The translations under genes and the position numbers were made by a program. From Methylotenera sp. (GTDB lineage: Bacteria > Pseudomonadota > Gammaproteobacteria > Burkholderiales > Methylophilaceae), in NCBI GenBank assembly GCA_030652995.1, contig JAUSAG010000036.1, positions 76,349 to 140,348 of the forward strand: a DNA stretch of 64,000 nucleotides, in the 5' to 3' direction. Shown in pieces: positions 26,575 to 35,785 of this stretch (positions are counted from its first letter, which is position 1; each line of letters begins with the position of its first letter). Under the pieces are notes generated by a model that had not been told where the DNA came from, searched no databases, and saw nothing but the letters and a program-made list of their open reading frames with translations.

Positions 26575-27180
26575 ATGGCAACACCTAAAGAACTTTCTGA
26601 CTTTCTGATTGCAGTAGAACGTCGTGCATTTAAGCAGACGGCTTACGCTGTGCGTGATGATCATACAGCGCTTGATATCGTACAAGATTCGATGATGAAG
26701 CTCGCCACAAAGTATGGTAATAATCCAGTCACTGAGTTTCCAATGCTATTTCAACGTATTCTGCAAAATACAATGCGGGATTATTGGCGCAGACAAAAAG
26801 TACGCAATTTATGGACGACATTGCTATCTTCTTTTGGCGGTAGTAGTGACGGGGGTGATGAGCGTGACCCGTTAGACACAATCGATGTGGAAGACGATAG
26901 CGATGAGCCATCGACCCAGTTGGCACGCAGTCAAACCATTATACTCATTGAGCGGGCATTGGAAAAATTACCGGCACGTCAACGCGAGGCCTTTGTGCTA
27001 CGTTACTGGGAGGACATGGATGTGGCAGAGACTGCAAGTATCATGGGTTGCTCGGATGGCAGTGTTAAAACGCACTGTTCGCGAGCGGTACGTGCGTTGG
27101 CTACAGAATTAAAGAAACAGGGTTTGGATAAACTGGGTTTATCTGGAGACATGGTCAATAATCGTGGCTCGAAAGGTTAG
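26575..27180 (+). CDS. ECF-type RNA polymerase sigma factor
   Basis: A 201-residue sigma-70 family protein. Region 2 (about 10-75) includes ALDIVQDSMMKLATKY and the -10 reading stretch FPMLFQRILQNTMRDYWRR. An acidic linker follows (DPLDTIDVEDDSDEP), then region 4 (about 120-185) with LPARQREAFVLRYWEDMDVAETASIMGCSDGSVKTHCSRA. It is followed directly by DUF3619 and DUF3106 genes, the usual setting in this group. The membrane-anchored DUF3619 protein may act as its partner, which is inference. No classical zinc-type anti-sigma motif is seen. Confidence 0.9.
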   Translation: MATPKELSDFLIAVERRAFKQTAYAVRDDHTALDIVQDSMMKLATKYGNNPVTEFPMLFQRILQNTMRDYWRRQKVRNLWTTLLSSFGGSSDGGDERDPLDTIDVEDDSDEPSTQLARSQTIILIERALEKLPARQREAFVLRYWEDMDVAETASIMGCSDGSVKTHCSRAVRALATELKKQGLDKLGLSGDMVNNRGSKG

Positions 27181-27189
27181 GTATGAGCA

Positions 27190-27639
27190 ATGAATACAAA
27201 TGAAAATAAAACAGAAAAAGTGAACGATAGTCACTTGATGAATGACGCCCAGTTAATGGTCGAAGCGCAAATTGCTAATCACATTGTTGATTTGCTGGAT
27301 CATCGTGTGCAGCAATTAACCCCGGTTGAGGTTCGGCGGCTATCAACCGCCCGTAGCCTTGCTGTAAGTCAATTAACAAGCCTGCAGACACAGGCTGTTA
27401 GTCATCACGGGGTGAATCAAAGCGGGCATGTTTTGCAATGGTTTGGTAACCATGTAGGGCAACATAAAATAATGTCTTCTATACTTGTAGTGGTTGCAAT
27501 GTTACTTGCCTTGTTTGTAGTACAACAATTTAGTTTTAAGCATAATCTAGAAAATAGTGATGCCTTTTTGTTGGCCTCTGATTTGCCACCTGAAGCGTAT
27601 GCAGATAAAGGGTTTAACGCATGGTTGGATTCCAATTGA
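27190..27639 (+). CDS. DUF3619 family membrane-anchored protein
   Basis: A 149-residue protein with a soluble N-terminal helical part (about 20-75, AQIANHIVDLLDHRVQQLTPVEV), one membrane segment (about 99-117) and a short extracytoplasmic tail ending SDLPPEAYADKGFNAWLDS, the recognisable end of DUF3619. Function unknown. Position right after the sigma factor and the single-pass topology suggest regulation of that sigma factor. It overlaps the next gene by 19 bases. Confidence 0.8.
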   Translation: MNTNENKTEKVNDSHLMNDAQLMVEAQIANHIVDLLDHRVQQLTPVEVRRLSTARSLAVSQLTSLQTQAVSHHGVNQSGHVLQWFGNHVGQHKIMSSILVVVAMLLALFVVQQFSFKHNLENSDAFLLASDLPPEAYADKGFNAWLDSN

Positions 27640-28064
27640 GATTTAAAATTACGGTATTATTTTTAGCCTTGGTTTTTAGTGGGTTAGCCATTGCAGATCA
27701 AGCCAATGTTACTTGGGCAGAACTCTCTAATGAGCAACATAAGGTGTTAAATCCGCTTGCGTCAGAATGGGATACGTTAAGACCATGGCAACGTGAGAAG
27801 ATGTTGGACATTGCGCGTGATTACCCAAAAATGAGTCCTGATAAACAAGTGTTAGTGAAAAAGCGGCTTTCAAATTGGAGTCGAATGACACCCTATGAGC
27901 GGGAGAATGCTAGAAAAAGACATCAGCAGTTTCAAGCTTTACCCGCAGACAAAAAAAATGAATTGCGTAAAAAATGGCAAGAGTATCAAAAACTACCTGA
28001 ATCAGAGCGCGCCAGATTACGTGCAGAATCTCCCGACGCCTATACCGATGCTGATTTAGATTGA
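27621..28064 (+). CDS. DUF3106 family secreted protein
   Basis: A 147-residue protein with a signal peptide (about 1-25) and a helical body of repeated short W/P/R motifs: WDTLRPWQREKMLDIARDYPKMSPDKQ, then LSNWSRMTPYERENARKR and FQALPADKKNELRKKWQEYQKLPESER. These are DUF3106 hallmarks. ATG 27621 overlaps DUF3619; a TTG at 27636 is the alternative start, and AAAGGG at 27606-27611 favours the former. Function unknown; conserved with the sigma factor and DUF3619 genes. Confidence 0.8.
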   Translation: MVGFQLRFKITVLFLALVFSGLAIADQANVTWAELSNEQHKVLNPLASEWDTLRPWQREKMLDIARDYPKMSPDKQVLVKKRLSNWSRMTPYERENARKRHQQFQALPADKKNELRKKWQEYQKLPESERARLRAESPDAYTDADLD

Positions 28065-28162
28065 TGCAGTGGTGAAAGCTAATAGCTACTGATTAATTAA
28101 AAAGTGCAAAATCAATGTACGCATTTTTGCCGTCAGACTACTGTTCCTAACAGCCTTCTTAT

Positions 28163-28603
28163 ATGAATAATCAGCCAATAGCACAATTAACTGCCCCTAG
28201 TTTACTCAAATTGGGGGCTTGTTTTATTTATGAGGTGCTGACTGTCATCGCGATTAGTTTTGCATGCGTGGGTCTGTTTTTATGGTTGGTTGGTGATGCA
28301 ACCAATGCCGTTAAGCATTTTTTACTACAATTTTTTTTGTGGTCGCTAGTTGGTGCATATTTTGTGCGTTGCTGGGTCACGTGTGGGCAAACATTAGCAA
28401 TGCAGGCTTGGAATATTAAGGTAGTCAATCAGAAACACAAAACGCTTACATTGAACCAGGCCTTGATAAGGTACATGCTGGCAACACTGAGTTTATTACT
28501 GTGCGGTGTTGGATTTTTGTGGGCTATTTTTGATCGTGAGCAGCTTTTTTTGCATGACCGATTGTTAAGAAACCGAATAGTCACTGTAGCCAAAAGCAGT
28601 TAA
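28163..28603 (+). CDS. RDD family membrane protein
   Basis: A 146-residue protein with three to four membrane segments and the RDD-type pattern: an N-terminal segment starting APSLLKLGACFIYEVLTVIAI and later GQTLAMQAWNIKVVNQKHKTLTLNQALIRYMLATLS. The eponymous R-D-D residues are partly replaced, as is common. Function of the family is poorly defined; some members move ions or solutes. It follows the DUF3106 gene after 98 bases and is convergent with lptG. Confidence 0.75.
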   Translation: MNNQPIAQLTAPSLLKLGACFIYEVLTVIAISFACVGLFLWLVGDATNAVKHFLLQFFLWSLVGAYFVRCWVTCGQTLAMQAWNIKVVNQKHKTLTLNQALIRYMLATLSLLLCGVGFLWAIFDREQLFLHDRLLRNRIVTVAKSS

Positions 28604-28614
28604 CCTAATTACCG

Positions 28615-29685
28615 TTACCTTCTGTCGACTTGGTAGAGCATGAACAGACCTGCCAGCAAAAATAAAATGGTCGGCATAATGGCGCTAAAAAGAGGCGACC
28701 AGTCATTTAACAGGCCTAAATGCACGAATGCGCGGTTAAGTATTTGGTAAAATACACCGAGCATAATCCCCACAAAAATTTTAGTGCTTGCACCGGTGGC
28801 GCGTTGCTGAATAAAGCCAAACGGTAGCGCTAAAATTACCATGACCAGGCAAGCCAGCGGGTAAATAATTTTTGCCCAAAGCGCCATTTCATAACGCGTA
28901 GTTTTTTGTTTATTAATCGACAAATGTTGTATGTAGGAATACAAATTCCAAGCGGACATTTTTTCTGGTAACACTAATAGTATATTAAGTAACTCTGGAC
29001 GGATGAGCGAGCGCCAGGTGGCGTTTTCTAGCCGCACAACATGATTGGCATCTTTGTCAAAATGCGTTTGAGTCACCTCTTTTAAATGCCACTGATCTTT
29101 ATCAAACTGCCCGCTTTTAGCATGGCTTGTGGTTCGCAGATGAAATTTCTGGTCAAATTCATAAATATGAACGTTGAGTAGCGTCGTATCTACCAACACT
29201 TCTTCTACATTCACAAAATTGTTGCCGTCTTTCACCCAAAGCCCCGACATAAAATCCTGCACAATTACGGAGTCTGTTGCTTTTAACCGCATCCGTTGCG
29301 CCATTTTTTCACTTAATGGGGTGATGAGCTCACCTACAAAAAAGGTGAGCAGGGTAAATATTAAGCCTATTTTTAATAGCAAAAATACTAGATTTAACAG
29401 TGAAATGCCACTCACTCTTAATACAATAAGTTCCGAATAGCGTGCAAACTGGCCCAAGGTCATCATGCAGCCGACCAAAACTGCAACCGGCATCACTTCA
29501 TAGATGTGACCTGGTGCGCTAAGTAAAACAAATAGCGCTACTTGACTTAACCCGTAGTTACCTCTGCCTAGGCTCTCTAACTCTTGCAATAAATCAAAAA
29601 ATGAAAACATAGCAATGAGCGCAAGCGTAATGAGTAGCACATTAACTGTGATTTCTTTTAGCAAATATCGGGTGATAATTCTCAT
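28615..29685 (-). CDS. lptG: LPS export permease LptG
   Basis: A 356-residue inner-membrane subunit of the LptB2FG transporter that extracts lipopolysaccharide for transport to the outer membrane. It begins MRIITRYLLKEITVNVLLITLALIAMFSFFDL, has three N-terminal membrane segments, a periplasmic beta-jellyroll (about 130-255) and three C-terminal segments. It lies 21 bases downstream of lptF on the same strand. Length and opening motif separate it from lptF. Confidence 0.92.
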   Translation of the reverse strand: MRIITRYLLKEITVNVLLITLALIAMFSFFDLLQELESLGRGNYGLSQVALFVLLSAPGHIYEVMPVAVLVGCMMTLGQFARYSELIVLRVSGISLLNLVFLLLKIGLIFTLLTFFVGELITPLSEKMAQRMRLKATDSVIVQDFMSGLWVKDGNNFVNVEEVLVDTTLLNVHIYEFDQKFHLRTTSHAKSGQFDKDQWHLKEVTQTHFDKDANHVVRLENATWRSLIRPELLNILLVLPEKMSAWNLYSYIQHLSINKQKTTRYEMALWAKIIYPLACLVMVILALPFGFIQQRATGASTKIFVGIMLGVFYQILNRAFVHLGLLNDWSPLFSAIMPTILFLLAGLFMLYQVDRR

Positions 29686-29706
29686 GAGATGTTCGGCGCT
29701 ATTAAC

Positions 29707-30819
29707 TTAATGTTTAGGTCTAAATTTAGACCAGGGCAGGGTGAAAATTTTTGGCAACATTGGCAGTTGTCTGCCCCTCCTATAAAACATGTAAATAGCT
29801 AGTGCTAAAAACAGTAAATGTACCGGCCACAGACCTATAATCTCATTGACCTTGCCTTGCGTAACCCAAGCCTGCATGATGCTTAGTAAATTGTTGTAGA
29901 TGATGTAAATAATTAGCGCCAAAGCAAAATTAACCGAGCGGCCGGCACGAGGGTCTATTGCGCTTAATGGAATAGCAAGTAAAGATAGGATCAGTGCTGA
30001 AATAGGAATGGCGAAGCGCCATTGCAATTCGGCGTTATTGGCAATGTTTGCACTTTGCAATAACTCAAGGCTAGATTTTGATTGTGTGCTGGGCGGTGAC
30101 TCCTCGACTTCTTTAGCTTCAACCCTAATGGCGTATTTTTCAAATTCAGTCGTTGAAAACTCTGCTGTTCCACGCAAACCTTGATAGCGCCGACCATTTT
30201 GCATGAGTAAAAAGTGGTCATTATTTTTTTCTATAAAACGACTGCCTTCAGCGGCAACAATAATACCTAACTTTTGATGCTGCATGGATTGGACGAATAT
30301 GTTTTTTACGACATTGCCAAGCTCATCAAAGCTTTCTATAAAAAATACGCGCTCGCCATTACCTGACTCTTTGAACACACCTGGGCTGATAGAGGCCAAT
30401 TCATCTCGACTTTTAAGTTGCGTCAGAAAGCCTTCACCTTTACTAATCGCCCAAGGCATAATGAACAAGCTTAGTGCTGTAATCAGTAGAGTCACGGGCA
30501 CAGCAAAACTAAGCACAGGGCGAATCCAGCTGTTGATGCTTAAGCCGCTACTAAACCATACTACCATTTCAGAATCGCGATACCAGCGCGATAAAGTCAT
30601 CAGCACGGCCAAAAAAATGGTCAATGATAGTATCATCGGTAGGTACTTAATCATATTAAAACCGAGCATGGTGATGATCGCGTCGTTTGGCAGCACACCT
30701 TTCGTCGCAAGGCGAATAAGGTTGCCGGCACGCTGGGCGATGATAACGCCCACCAAAATAAGGAACGCACCAACGGCGGTAGAAATAAGTTCTTGTAAGA
30801 GCGAGCGTTTAAAAAGCAT
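29707..30819 (-). CDS. lptF: LPS export permease LptF
   Basis: A 370-residue partner of LptG with the same six-segment plus jellyroll layout. The opening MLFKRSLLQELISTAVGAFLIL and the central ISPGVFKESGNGERVFFIE are LptF signatures. First of the two-gene lptFG unit, transcribed away from pepA, an arrangement widely conserved in proteobacteria. Confidence 0.93.
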   Translation of the reverse strand: MLFKRSLLQELISTAVGAFLILVGVIIAQRAGNLIRLATKGVLPNDAIITMLGFNMIKYLPMILSLTIFLAVLMTLSRWYRDSEMVVWFSSGLSINSWIRPVLSFAVPVTLLITALSLFIMPWAISKGEGFLTQLKSRDELASISPGVFKESGNGERVFFIESFDELGNVVKNIFVQSMQHQKLGIIVAAEGSRFIEKNNDHFLLMQNGRRYQGLRGTAEFSTTEFEKYAIRVEAKEVEESPPSTQSKSSLELLQSANIANNAELQWRFAIPISALILSLLAIPLSAIDPRAGRSVNFALALIIYIIYNNLLSIMQAWVTQGKVNEIIGLWPVHLLFLALAIYMFYRRGRQLPMLPKIFTLPWSKFRPKH

Positions 30820-30934
30820 AGGATTTATTGACTAATTTATTTACGACTATGAATTACGTGTAAAACACGCGATAATTTAATTAAAATTAAACCGACATTA
30901 GAAATTTAGCTAGCGTGGTGGCGCACCTTAAATT

Positions 30935-30962
30935 TTTAACCTGTGCAACTAATCGTTATTAT
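30935..30962 (+). promoter_or_regulatory. Candidate sigma-70 promoter of pepA
   Basis: TTTAAC (30935-30940) and TATTAT (30957-30962) are spaced 16 bases, with the pepA start 43 bases downstream. It lies in the 186-bp divergent region between lptF and pepA. Consensus match is moderate. Confidence 0.4.
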
Positions 30963-31005
30963 AGATTGATAAATGAAATAACCACAAAATCAAGGATGCA
31001 ACTAA

Positions 31006-32520
31006 ATGGAATTTAACATAAAAACAGCACATGCGGAAAAAGAGCAGGGTCATTGTGCCATTGTAGGTGTTTATGAGTCACATCAGTTATCCAACGCGGC
31101 TCAAGCGATTGATGATGCATCAAACGGTTATATTGCTAATATACTTAAGCGTGGTGATTTAGATGGAAAATTAGAGGCAACGTTGATGTTGCACAATGTG
31201 CCTGGTTCACAAGTTGAGCGTGTATTGCTGGTTGGGTTGGGTAAGCCGGCTGAATTTGCTGAAAAGCAATTCTGCAAAGCAGTACGCGCCTCTGTTAAGG
31301 CAGTCGCCGCGAGCGGCACTACTGAAGCTGTGAGTTTTTTAGCTGAGCTCCCAGTTAAAGCGTTGAGTGTTGGTTGGAAGGTTGCGCATTTGGTTGAAGT
31401 GGTGCTGGATGCCACCTATCGTTTTGATGCGATTAAACGTAAAAAAACGGCCGCTGAAGAAAAAGAAGCTAAAAAAGAGTTAAAAGAGATCACCATTAGT
31501 ATTGCTGATGCTAATACATTTAACGAAGCCGAGTCAGCTGTGGCTGAAGGCCGTGCACTGGCTGCGGGCGTGAGTTTGGCAAAGGATTTAGGTAATTTAC
31601 CGCCTAATGTCTGTACGCCAACCTATCTTGCTGAGCAAGCGTTAGTCTTGGGTAAAGCTTATGGCTTGAAGGTTGAAGTTTTAGAGACTGATGCGTTAAA
31701 AGATTTAGGCATGGGTTCATTTTTAGGGGTGACACAAGGGAGTGAGGAGCCGCCAAAGTTTATCGTCATGCAACACCTAAAAGGCAACAAAGATCTAAAG
31801 CCTGTGGTGTTAGTCGGTAAGGGCGTTACCTTTGATACTGGCGGCATCTCATTGAAGCCCGGTGCTGAGATGGACGAAATGAAATATGACATGTGTGGCG
31901 CAGCAAGCGTGCTGGGCACGTTTAAAACCATCGCAGAAATGAAATTGCCAATGAATGTCATTGGCATTATCCCTGCTTGCGAAAATATGCCTGATGGCCG
32001 CGCAACCCGCCCCGGCGATGTGCTGACAAGTATGTCCGGGTTAACTATCGAGGTGTTAAATACCGATGCCGAAGGCCGCCTGATATTGTGTGATGCACTG
32101 ACTTATGCTGAGCGGTTTGAGCCGAGTGCCGTAATTGATATTGCCACATTAACCGGTGCGTGTGTGATTGCACTCGGTCATCATGCTAGTGGTTTGTTTA
32201 GCAATAACGACGACTTGGCAAAAGAATTGTTAAATGCGGGTGAGACAGCGCTAGACCGCGCTTGGCACATGCCGATGTGGGATGATTACCAACCGTTGTT
32301 AGATAGCAATTTTGCCGACATCGCCAATATTGGAGGTCGCGCGGGCGGCAGTATTACGGCCGCTTGTTTCTTATCAAGATTTGCTAAAAAATATGAGTGG
32401 GCACATTTGGATATTGCAGGTACCGCTTGGAAGTCAGGTAAAGAAAAAGGGGGTACGGGCCGCCCGGTGCCATTGCTGACTGCGTTTTTGGTAGCGCGAG
32501 CAAACAAGTTGAATGCTTAG
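31006..32520 (+). CDS. pepA: Leucyl aminopeptidase PepA (M17)
   Basis: A 504-residue cytosolic metallo-aminopeptidase. Metal and catalytic motifs of M17 are clear: VLVGKGVTFDTGGISLKP (Lys and Asp ligands) and NTDAEGRLILCDALTYA (Asp-Glu with catalytic Arg), plus EMKYDMCGAASVLG. E. coli PepA is 503 residues. In E. coli PepA also binds DNA in Xer recombination; nothing here shows that. It overlaps or nearly abuts holC, the conserved pepA-holC order. Confidence 0.96.
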   Translation: MEFNIKTAHAEKEQGHCAIVGVYESHQLSNAAQAIDDASNGYIANILKRGDLDGKLEATLMLHNVPGSQVERVLLVGLGKPAEFAEKQFCKAVRASVKAVAASGTTEAVSFLAELPVKALSVGWKVAHLVEVVLDATYRFDAIKRKKTAAEEKEAKKELKEITISIADANTFNEAESAVAEGRALAAGVSLAKDLGNLPPNVCTPTYLAEQALVLGKAYGLKVEVLETDALKDLGMGSFLGVTQGSEEPPKFIVMQHLKGNKDLKPVVLVGKGVTFDTGGISLKPGAEMDEMKYDMCGAASVLGTFKTIAEMKLPMNVIGIIPACENMPDGRATRPGDVLTSMSGLTIEVLNTDAEGRLILCDALTYAERFEPSAVIDIATLTGACVIALGHHASGLFSNNDDLAKELLNAGETALDRAWHMPMWDDYQPLLDSNFADIANIGGRAGGSITAACFLSRFAKKYEWAHLDIAGTAWKSGKEKGGTGRPVPLLTAFLVARANKLNA

Positions 32521-32530
32521 TTCTTGTGCG

Positions 32531-32980
32531 ATGACACGCGTAGAGTTTTTTTTTAATGTGCCAGATAAGCTGGTAAAAGTAGTTGAACTTAGTGAGAAAG
32601 CTGTGGTTCGCGGGCGTCGGTTGACTATTTTTACGCAAAATGATGCCATGGGACAGTTGTTGCAACAACGCCTTTGGCAACAATCCGCACCTAGTTTTTT
32701 ACCGAGTAGCAGCACGCCTTTTGATGCGTTAAGCCAATACGCACCTATTGTGATTGATGCTGATGGTCAACATTTAATTCAAGATGATATTTTGATCAAC
32801 TTGCAAACGGTGCATCCCCCATTTTTTAGTCGTTTTAGAGTGTTGGTGGAAATTGTTGGGGTTGATGAAGAAGATAAAGTAGCTGCTAGATCTCGTTTTA
32901 AGTTTTATCGGGATCGCGGCTACCAAGTGAAATCAACGGATGTGGCTAGTAGCCAAGCGGTCATTAATCAAGATGACTAA
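32531..32980 (+). CDS. holC: DNA polymerase III chi subunit HolC
   Basis: A 150-residue protein beginning MTRVEFFFNVPDKLVKVVELSEKAV, the HolC opening, with ALSQYAPIVID and HPPFFSRFRVLVEIVG later. HolC links the clamp loader to single-strand binding protein at the replication fork. The open frame extends to 32513 inside pepA; ATG 32531 aligns with family starts. It sits after pepA as in many proteobacteria. Confidence 0.9.
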   Translation: MTRVEFFFNVPDKLVKVVELSEKAVVRGRRLTIFTQNDAMGQLLQQRLWQQSAPSFLPSSSTPFDALSQYAPIVIDADGQHLIQDDILINLQTVHPPFFSRFRVLVEIVGVDEEDKVAARSRFKFYRDRGYQVKSTDVASSQAVINQDD

Positions 32981-32998
32981 ATTCAAGGGTTGAATACT

Positions 32999-34057
32999 AT
33001 GCAAGATGATGACATACCGCTATTAACAGAAGTGCATGTAGCAACACAGTCGAGGTTAGCCCCAGCGCAGATTACGCCAGATATCATCGCGGCGATTGTT
33101 GCGCAAATCAGACCGCAATTAGAGGGTGAAATTGAAATAGCCATTACCCAAAAGCTTAGAAATAACATGCGTGAAGAACTGCTTGATCACTTGTTGAGCG
33201 AATCAGCCAACATTCAAAAAGCGAGCCAGGCTTATCTTTCTAGTGCTATCAATCAACAAACGGAGCTACTTGCGCAGAAATCAAATCTGGCACAAATCGC
33301 GCTGGAGGCTAATTTAAAGCAATATGTCAGCGGTGAAGTTATTCATGCGCAACAGGCCGTTATTGATCAAACCGCAGGGCTTGTGGATAAAGCGAGAGCC
33401 GACTTTGCAACAGAGATTCCAAAAATGTTGCAGGCTAATGTTGAAATCATTCAATCAGATTTAGACCAAACTTTTAACCAAATGCAGTTAGAAGGCACTA
33501 CCGTGGTGCAGGATAAGTTGAATGCTGCATTGCCGCAACTGCAACAAGCGCTCACTGATCAATTGCAAGCTGAGTTGTCAAATCTAGAAAAAGTGACGGT
33601 TGAGAATGCTACCCATACTTTGCAAACAAAAATATCACGCCTGCACGAAGATATTTTAATGCAACATCAAGCTAATCTAGCATCGGAATTGGCGGCTGTT
33701 TATAAAGCGCTCACGCAGCAAACGCAAGTGGAACTAAGTGTTTATCTAGATGCGCTGCAAATGCAATCTCAGCAACAATTGCAGCAAAAGCTAGGGGATA
33801 CCTTCCCCACTTTGTATCAAGGTTTGTCTAATGAGTTAAGTGCTACTTTAAAAACAGATTTTGAAGCGTTGGCAGAAAGTGCAAAGGATGAATTTAAGCA
33901 AACTTTAAATGCTGAAATGCCCGCAGTTGAACAAGCCTTAGGCAACAAAGTGCATGAAATACTCGGCGGTGAAGTGCCGCGGATAGAGCAGGCAATGACT
34001 GCTAGCATTAAAGCAGAAGTGGAAAGACTAGTGGAGTCGGTGCGACTGGTATTTTAA
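32999..34057 (+). CDS. Unidentified helical repeat protein after holC
   Basis: A 352-residue protein, start chosen at ATG 32999 (9 bases after AAGGG; TTG 32990 is an alternative). I do not recognise a family. After an acidic N-terminus (DDDIPLLTEV) it is almost wholly helical and Gln-rich, without signal or membrane segment. A degenerate motif of the form E-hydrophobic-P-x-x-x-Q-A-L recurs with its proline at about residues 141, 179, 270, 308 and 327 and an alanine version at 232; most spacings are 38 or 19. It ends LVESVRLVF. The position suggests cotranscription with holC. A long coiled-coil or helical-bundle scaffold is plausible; no function is claimed. Confidence 0.7.
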   Translation: MQDDDIPLLTEVHVATQSRLAPAQITPDIIAAIVAQIRPQLEGEIEIAITQKLRNNMREELLDHLLSESANIQKASQAYLSSAINQQTELLAQKSNLAQIALEANLKQYVSGEVIHAQQAVIDQTAGLVDKARADFATEIPKMLQANVEIIQSDLDQTFNQMQLEGTTVVQDKLNAALPQLQQALTDQLQAELSNLEKVTVENATHTLQTKISRLHEDILMQHQANLASELAAVYKALTQQTQVELSVYLDALQMQSQQQLQQKLGDTFPTLYQGLSNELSATLKTDFEALAESAKDEFKQTLNAEMPAVEQALGNKVHEILGGEVPRIEQAMTASIKAEVERLVESVRLVF

Positions 34058-34071
34058 AAGTGATGCACTTA

Positions 34072-34099
34072 CTCTAGTTTGAATTTTTTTAAACTAGAG
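34072..34099. terminator. Hairpin between convergent genes
   Basis: CTCTAGTTT (34072-34080) and AAACTAGAG (34091-34099) form a perfect 9-bp stem around a T-rich loop, exactly between the plus-strand repeat gene and minus-strand gcvH. There is no T tail outside the stem, so termination strength is uncertain. Confidence 0.45.
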
Positions 34100-34106
34100 C
34101 CTTATG

Positions 34107-34490
34107 CTACAAAGTACTTATCAATGTTTGATAAGCTTCAGTGGAAAGTAGTTTTTTTTCAACATCAGTATCGTGCGCTTTATATTTGAAGATCCAGGCT
34201 TTATAAGGATCTTCATTGATTTGCTCAGGTGAGTTGATTAACGCTTGATTTATTTCCAGCACTTCGCCATCTACCAAGGCATGTAAGTCGGAGCCTGTTT
34301 TAACCGATTCTATCAAGCCGCAAGGCTGATCTGCTATAAGTTCGCTACCGACTAACGGCGCATCAATAAATACAATATCACCTAATAAATCTTGTGCATA
34401 ATCCGTAATGCCTGCTTCCCAAATGCCATCAGTCGTTAGTTTTGTCCATAAATGTTTGGCGCTATAGTAAAGATGTGGTGGTGTACGCAT
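34107..34490 (-). CDS. gcvH: Glycine cleavage system H-like protein
   Basis: A 127-residue lipoyl-carrier protein. The lipoylation lysine is K64 in GLIESVKTGSDLHALVDGEV, and the N-terminal HLWTKLTTDGIWEAGITDYAQDLLGDIVFIDAP is the H-protein start. The length is normal. It stands alone with no gcvT or gcvP in the window, so it either serves a cleavage complex encoded elsewhere or acts as a lipoyl relay to other enzymes, as some solo H proteins do. Confidence 0.85.
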   Translation of the reverse strand: MRTPPHLYYSAKHLWTKLTTDGIWEAGITDYAQDLLGDIVFIDAPLVGSELIADQPCGLIESVKTGSDLHALVDGEVLEINQALINSPEQINEDPYKAWIFKYKAHDTDVEKKLLSTEAYQTLISTL

Positions 34491-34692
34491 GGCTATCTAC
34501 TTTAAAGTCATTAAGTTAGGTGTCAGGATGAATTTTAACGTAATTTATATGGCGGGCATTAATAATTTAACGCGTGTTGCTGAGAAGGCCAATATAGCCA
34601 ATATCTGATTTAAATGAAAATATAAATTATTGATGACAAAGCTAAAGTTTTTATATAGTATTCAATCGTAACTACATGAGGTAGAACGAGTA

Positions 34693-35700
34693 ATGAAAAA
34701 TTCCGCACGTAAATTCTTTCTTTTTTATATCGCAGTGATGCTGAGTGCCGCACCAATGGCTTTGCATGCCGCCGAAAAAAAGTCTTCCAAGACTGCGACC
34801 TCAAGTAGCAAGGCTAAGGTTGTTAATAAGTATAAAAAAGTTAAATTTAAATCTAGTGCACCTAGGGTTCACAATCGGATCCATACACATAAAGCCATGG
34901 CAGTTGATGCCTATGACGGCAGTACCCCACTAAAGCTAGCCTCACTTAAAGCGCTGGTCATCAACCAGCTTACAGGTGAAACCGTCTATGCAAAAAATAC
35001 AGATTTACCTACACCGATTGCCTCAGTTACCAAGTTGATGACGGCAATGGTGATGCTTGATGCTCATTTGCCAATGGATGATCTGCTCTATATTACGGAT
35101 GAAGATGTTGATTATCTTAAAGGCACCAAATCAAGGCTTGGCGTAGGCACTACACTTACACGCGGAGAATTACTGCAATTAGCTTTAATAGCCTCAGAGA
35201 ACCGCGCAGCATCCGCATTAGGACGTAATTACCCGGGGGGCATTACTGCATTTGTCAATGCAATGAACCATAAAGCGCAATTGTTAGGGATGAAATCTAC
35301 GCATTTTGTGGATTCTTCAGGTTTAAATAGCAACAATGTTTCTACGGCAGGGGATTTGGCTAAAATGGTCAATGCCGCATATGCCTACCCTGAAATCCGC
35401 CAAGTCAGTACGACCGCCTCACAAGAGATTACTTTGTATGGGCGGCAAAATCCAATTAACTTTGTAAACACGAATGCATTAGTACGTGCTGGAAATTGGG
35501 TTATCGGTTTATCTAAAACTGGCTTTATCAATGAAGCCGGACGTTGCTTAGTGATGCAGGCTGAAATCTCTGGGCAACCAATGATTATCGTGTTGCTTGA
35601 TTCTGCAGGAAAGATGACCCGAGTTGGAGATGCTAATCGTATTCGTAAATGGGTGGAGCACAATGATATGGCTTCTTTGGGTCAACATGTCAGCGGTTGA
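34693..35700 (+). CDS. pbpG: D-alanyl-D-alanine endopeptidase, PBP7 type
   Basis: A 335-residue secreted S11 serine peptidase that cleaves peptidoglycan cross-links. A signal peptide (about 1-26) is followed by a lysine/serine-rich linker (about 28-60). Catalytic motifs are S111-x-x-K114 (ASVTKLMTAM), SEN at 168-170 and KTG near 269. It lacks the C-terminal domain of PBP5/6 and thus fits PBP7. GAGGTAGAAC before the ATG is the likely ribosome site. It ends at a strong shared terminator. Confidence 0.9.
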   Translation: MKNSARKFFLFYIAVMLSAAPMALHAAEKKSSKTATSSSKAKVVNKYKKVKFKSSAPRVHNRIHTHKAMAVDAYDGSTPLKLASLKALVINQLTGETVYAKNTDLPTPIASVTKLMTAMVMLDAHLPMDDLLYITDEDVDYLKGTKSRLGVGTTLTRGELLQLALIASENRAASALGRNYPGGITAFVNAMNHKAQLLGMKSTHFVDSSGLNSNNVSTAGDLAKMVNAAYAYPEIRQVSTTASQEITLYGRQNPINFVNTNALVRAGNWVIGLSKTGFINEAGRCLVMQAEISGQPMIIVLLDSAGKMTRVGDANRIRKWVEHNDMASLGQHVSG

Positions 35701-35721
35701 TTTTCTTATAAGATATTTGTA

Positions 35722-35748
35722 AAAAAAGCGGCTCTAGGCCGCTTTTTT
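35722..35748. terminator. Bidirectional terminator between pbpG and topA
   Basis: AAAAAAGCGGC (35722-35732), a 5-nt loop TCTAG, and GCCGCTTTTTT (35738-35748) give a stem with T runs on both strands. It separates the convergent pbpG and topA genes. Confidence 0.92.
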
Positions 35749-35785
35749 ATGAGTGAAACAATAGCTTAAATTGGCGCTAGCATTT

